A DNA stretch of 8,150 nt from an uncultured Eubacteriales bacterium (GTDB taxonomy: Bacteria; Bacillota; Clostridia; Oscillospirales; Acutalibacteraceae), in assembly GCA_934501135.1 (NCBI GenBank), contig CAKSUE010000023.1, positions 1 to 8,150 on the forward strand. Direction: 5' to 3'. Made by a program: the position numbers and the translations under genes. A model generated the notes under the pieces. The model did not search any database and was not told the origin of the DNA. It saw only the letters and a program-made list of their open reading frames with translations. Below, piece after piece: positions 6,155 through 8,150 of this stretch (its first letter is position 1; each line of letters opens with the position of its first letter).

Positions 6155-7510
6155 ATGATTAATTTACCATATGAGTTTTCTGAAAAAATGAAAGCTATTT
6201 TAAAGGATGAATACCCAGAGTTTTTAAATTTATATGATAAGGAATGTTATAAAGGTTTAAGAGTAAATACATTAAAATGTAGTATTCAGAAATTAAAAAG
6301 TATGATTGGGTTTGAGATAAAACCGACAAATTTTTCTAATTTAAATTTTTATATTCCAAATTCAGTAACGTCTCTAGGAAAACATCCGTTGCATCATGCT
6401 GGTGCATTTTATATACAAGAACCTTCAGCATCCTCAGCGGTTACAGCTCTTGACCCTAAAATAGGAGATAAGGTATTAGATTTATGTGCAGCACCAGGAG
6501 GAAAGTCGACTCAAATAGCTGCACTTTTGAATGGGACAGGCCTTTTATGGTCAAACGAAATTGAAAAAGGTCGAGCTAATATTCTTTTATCGAATATAGA
6601 GAGAATGGGCATAAGAAATTCGGTAATATCTTCATTGCATCCGAATATTTTATGTTCTAAACTTGAAGGATATTTTGACAAAGTTTTAGTTGATGCACCT
6701 TGCTCAGGTGAGGGGATGTTTAGAAAGGAACCAAGCTCAGTTAAAGAGTGGAGTTATAATAATGTTATATCTTGTTCAAAAAGACAATTATCTATTTTAA
6801 ACTCTGCTTCAAAAGCTGTTAGAATTGGTGGGACAATAGTTTATTCTACATGTACTTTTTCAAAATAGGAAAATGAATATGTTATTGATATATTTTTATC
6901 TCAAAATAAAAATTTTGAAATAGTATCTATAGAGAGGCATTTTGGAAGAAATGCATATAGTTATGATAATCCTGAACTGAAAAAGGCTAGAAGAATATTT
7001 CCTATGGACAAAGGAGAGGGACATTTTGTTGCGAGATTAAAAAAGGTTTCTGGAGAAGAAAAAACTAATCGATTGTATGACTGTAAAAAAATAAAAAGTT
7101 TTTCTAAAGAAGCATATAAGTTATATCGTGATATTTTTAATACTGAACCATTTGGTGTTTTAACAGAAGTATCCGGAAAGATTATAATGTTACCTGAAGA
7201 TTTCCCCGATTTTAATGGTATACCAGTTATTAGATCAGGAGTACTATTTGGCGAGATTAGAAAATCAAGAATTGAACCATCTCATAATATTTTTATGGCA
7301 TCTAAACCAGGAGATTTAAAAAATGTTATAGATTTAAGTTTATCTTCTGAGAATATTAAAAAATTCCTCAGAGGAGAAGAAATACAGGTAGACTCAGATT
7401 TGAGAGGATATACTGGCGTAGCGGTTGAATCTATTATGGTGGGATTTGGAAAATGCAGTAATTCTGTTCTAAAAAATAAGTATCCTAAAGGATTAAGAAA
7501 TAGGGAATAA
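6155..7510 (+). pseudogene. rsmF: RsmB/RsmF-type 16S rRNA m5C methyltransferase gene interrupted by an in-frame TAG at codon 238
   Basis: RsmF-type enzymes transfer a methyl group from S-adenosylmethionine to cytosine C5 in 16S rRNA. ATG 6155 follows AAGGAG (6144-6149) by 5 nt. The first part has G34-L-R-V-N-T39, Q88-E-P-S-A-S, the SAM-binding D109-L-C-A-A-P-G-G-K117, motif IV D180-A-P-C-S-G-E-G187 with release Cys183, and motif VI Y230-S-T-C-T-F-S with nucleophile Cys233. At 6866-6868 a TAG stands where relatives read F-S-[PK]-E-E-N-E, replacing the first Glu. The same frame then stays open to TAA 7508-7510 and encodes a well-conserved remainder: E-N-E, a G-E-G-H-F-V-A strand and the RsmF-type C-terminal domain ending L-K-N-K-Y-P-K-G-L-R. 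Total length (451 codons) is normal for the family. No frameshift is needed. It could be a recent loss-of-function mutation, a sequencing error, or a read-through codon. Confidence 0.88.
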
Positions 7511-7520
7511 GTTTGATGTC

Positions 7521-7549
7521 TTGACGCAAAAGTAATTATTGTATATAAT
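7521..7549 (+). promoter_or_regulatory. Strong sigma-A promoter of tRNA-Thr
   Basis: TTGACG (7521-7526), a 17-bp spacer and TATAAT (7544-7549): one mismatch from consensus overall. It begins 11 nt after the methyltransferase stop codon and would start transcription near 7556, about 45 nt before the mature tRNA. Confidence 0.88.
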
Positions 7550-7571
7550 TAAGAAGAAATTAATAATAAAG

Positions 7572-7596
7572 TTAGAGAATGGTTAAAATTCTCTAA
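7572..7596 (+). other. Perfect hairpin in the tRNA-Thr precursor leader
   Basis: TTAGAGAAT (7572-7580) and ATTCTCTAA (7588-7596) pair over 9 bp around a 7-nt loop, GGTTAAA. The hairpin ends 3 nt before the first base of the tRNA. No T run follows, so it is not a standard terminator for the upstream gene. Confidence 0.6.
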
Positions 7597-7599
7597 TAT

Positions 7600-7675
7600 G
7601 CTACTATAGCTCAGTTGGTAGAGCAGCGCATTCGTAATGCGCAGGTCGTCGGTTCGAGTCCGACTAGTAGCTCCA
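7600..7675 (+). tRNA. tRNA-Thr, anticodon CGU, CCA encoded
   Basis: All cloverleaf stems pair perfectly: acceptor GCTACTA with TAGTAGC, D stem GCTC/GAGC, anticodon stem GCGCA/TGCGC, and T stem GTCGG/CCGAC around TTCGAGT. The 7-nt anticodon loop TTCGTAA (7631-7637) places CGT at 7633-7635, which reads the Thr codon ACG. The discriminator base is T (7672) and the CCA end (7673-7675) is encoded. The unit has its own promoter and terminator, so it is a single-gene tRNA operon. Confidence 0.97.
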
Positions 7676-7679
7676 ATCA

Positions 7680-7719
7680 AAAGCCTCGATGCGTGGGTTG
7701 CGTACGAGGTTTTCTTTTT
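7680..7719 (+). terminator. Rho-independent terminator of tRNA-Thr
   Basis: Arms 7680-7688 (AAAGCCTCG) and 7705-7713 (CGAGGTTTT) pair over 9 bp with one G-T wobble, a 16-nt loop, and a T run at 7715-7719. It starts 4 nt after the tRNA CCA. An open leftward frame that covers this stem is not credible as a gene here. Confidence 0.75.
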
Positions 7720-7788
7720 ATAGAAATAACTTTCTCTTGAGTGCAGGTACCAATCGCATACCCCGTTATTTTGGGTGAAGATTTATGA

Positions 7789-7973
7789 TTACGTCCAATT
7801 GCTTTGAGTTTTACACAGTTTTTGCAGTTTGTAAAAAAACATAGCAACATGATATCCATCACATAAAGAGTGGTTGAATTTTATGCTTATGGAAAAAATG
7901 TTTTTTCATCCATAAAATAATCATAGTAATATTTTCTATTCCATGAATTTAAATCTATTTTAGTGAATTTCAT
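7789..7973 (-). pseudogene. Internally deleted remnant of a chloramphenicol-acetyltransferase-like gene
   Basis: CAT enzymes are trimeric cytoplasmic acetyltransferases of about 210-220 residues. Here ATG 7973, with AAAGGAAA upstream, opens M-K-F-T-K-I-D-L-N-S-W-N-R-K-Y-Y-Y-D-Y-F, which matches the family N-terminus (x-F-x-x-I-D-x-x-x-W-N-R-K-x-Y). After about 28 codons that frame stops (TAA). Another frame then continues with I-S-I-K-F-N-H-S-L-C-D-G-Y-H-V-A-M-F-F-Y-K-L-Q and ends at TAA 7789-7791. This is the family's C-terminal active-site segment (H-H-A-x-C-D-G-[FY]-H-V), with the catalytic His kept. The 185-nt total is not a multiple of three and lacks roughly 150 central residues, so one internal deletion with a frame change explains it. 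It cannot make a working enzyme. The parent might have been a CatA-like protein of unknown substrate and not a true resistance gene. Confidence 0.82.
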
Positions 7974-8023
7974 TTTAAAAATTTCCTTTTATAAAACTAT
8001 TCTTGAACCGCATACACATAGTG

Positions 8024-8063
8024 CTAACTATTATATGAACTTATTTGTAAATATTATAGTTAG
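8024..8063. repeat. Inverted repeat at the predicted transcript start of the CAT-like remnant
   Basis: CTAACTAT (8024-8031) and ATAGTTAG (8056-8063) are perfect 8-bp arms. After one mismatch they extend by 4 more AT pairs around a 14-nt loop. The dyad lies at the predicted 5' end of the leftward transcript, about 50 nt before the remnant's ATG. It has no T run. It could be an operator or an mRNA leader hairpin. Confidence 0.5.
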
Positions 8064-8070
8064 AAAAATT

Positions 8071-8100
8071 ATATTATTACTTTTTGTTTCACAGATACAA
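8071..8100 (-). promoter_or_regulatory. Putative sigma-A promoter of the CAT-like remnant
   Basis: On the minus strand TTGTAT (complement of 8095-8100) and TAATAT (complement of 8071-8076) are 18 bp apart. Transcription would start near 8064, at the edge of the inverted repeat, giving a leader of about 90 nt. A moderate match in AT-rich sequence. Confidence 0.4.
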
Positions 8101-8121
8101 GTATTTTATTTTTTACAGCAC

Positions 8122-8150
8122 TTGACAGAAAAACAAATACATGTTAACAT
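8122..8150 (+). promoter_or_regulatory. Strong extended -10 promoter reading out of the right edge
   Basis: TTGACA (8122-8127, perfect), a 17-bp spacer and TAACAT (8145-8150), preceded by TG at 8142-8143 in the extended -10 position. The last ten bases, 8141-8150, form the self-complementary ATGTTAACAT, so the -10 lies inside a palindrome that could be an operator. The gene served lies outside the window. Confidence 0.6.

Noticed and set aside
6845..6875. Programmed frameshift as the explanation for the interrupted methyltransferase
   Set aside because: Both halves are in the same frame with no missing or extra base, so a single stop codon is sufficient and no slippage is required.
7004..7510. 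Independent 168-aa gene starting at ATG 7004
   Set aside because: It is the continuation of the methyltransferase frame after the internal TAG. There is no convincing ribosome binding site, and conserved sequence already begins at 6869, upstream of this ATG.
7600..7720. Integrated element using the tRNA-Thr 3' end as attachment site
   Set aside because: No second copy of the tRNA 3' segment and no integrase is visible in the window; the tRNA is followed by an ordinary terminator.
7724..7771. AAATAAC (7724-7730) / GTTATTT (7765-7771) inverted repeat
   Set aside because: Seven AT-rich pairs with a 34-nt loop in low-GC DNA are weak, and no T run makes it a convincing terminator for the CAT-like remnant.
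7677..7862. Leftward 61-codon frame after the tRNA
   Set aside because: It starts inside the CAT-like remnant in a frame different from the conserved active-site segment and runs through the tRNA terminator. It is a chance frame over decayed DNA.

Overview
The window is low-GC DNA (A+T clearly dominates intergenic sequence and third codon positions). It has Gram-positive features: strong AGGAGG-type ribosome binding sites, sigma-A promoters with 17-bp spacers, a Mini-RNase III gene (mrnC), a YitT/DUF2179 protein and an Obg with a C-terminal OCT domain. I infer a member of the Clostridia, possibly Oscillospiraceae/Ruminococcaceae, but no marker here fixes the genus.

Layout. (1) Positions 1-205 are a divergent intergenic region. 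It holds the first 12 codons of a leftward gene running off the left edge and a promoter for the rightward block. (2) Positions 206-1841 hold a lipoprotein cyclophilin and two tandem Tic20/DUF4870-like small membrane proteins, closed by a hairpin terminator. (3) Positions 1883-5857 hold a clear sigma-A promoter, then obgE, mrnC, a YitT-family transporter-like protein and a two-part protein. The last has an HdeD/DUF308-like membrane domain followed by a soluble domain with a His...Asn-Cys layout resembling permuted papain-like enzymes. The run ends at a perfectly palindromic terminator. (4) Positions 5871-6005, leftward, encode a 44-residue peptide that is 77% Asn+Gln with a basic residue every six positions. 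(5) Positions 6155-7510 hold an RsmB/RsmF-type rRNA m5C methyltransferase gene that is intact except for one in-frame TAG just after the catalytic Cys motif. (6) Positions 7521-7719 are a tRNA-Thr(CGU) unit with a near-consensus promoter, a leader hairpin and a terminator. (7) Positions 7720-8150 have no intact gene. They carry a leftward remnant of a chloramphenicol-acetyltransferase-like gene in which the N-terminal and active-site C-terminal segments are joined across a large internal deletion, still preceded by promoter-like and leader-like sequence. A second strong promoter points out of the right edge.

How it fits together. The Obg/MrnC/RsmF/tRNA content is ribosome assembly, rRNA maturation and translation. 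The cyclophilin and the membrane proteins belong to the envelope. The least conventional items are the Asn/Gln hexad microprotein, the DUF308 plus papain-like fusion, the amber-interrupted methyltransferase and the deleted acetyltransferase. I see no IS element, CRISPR array, phage gene or recognisable defence system.
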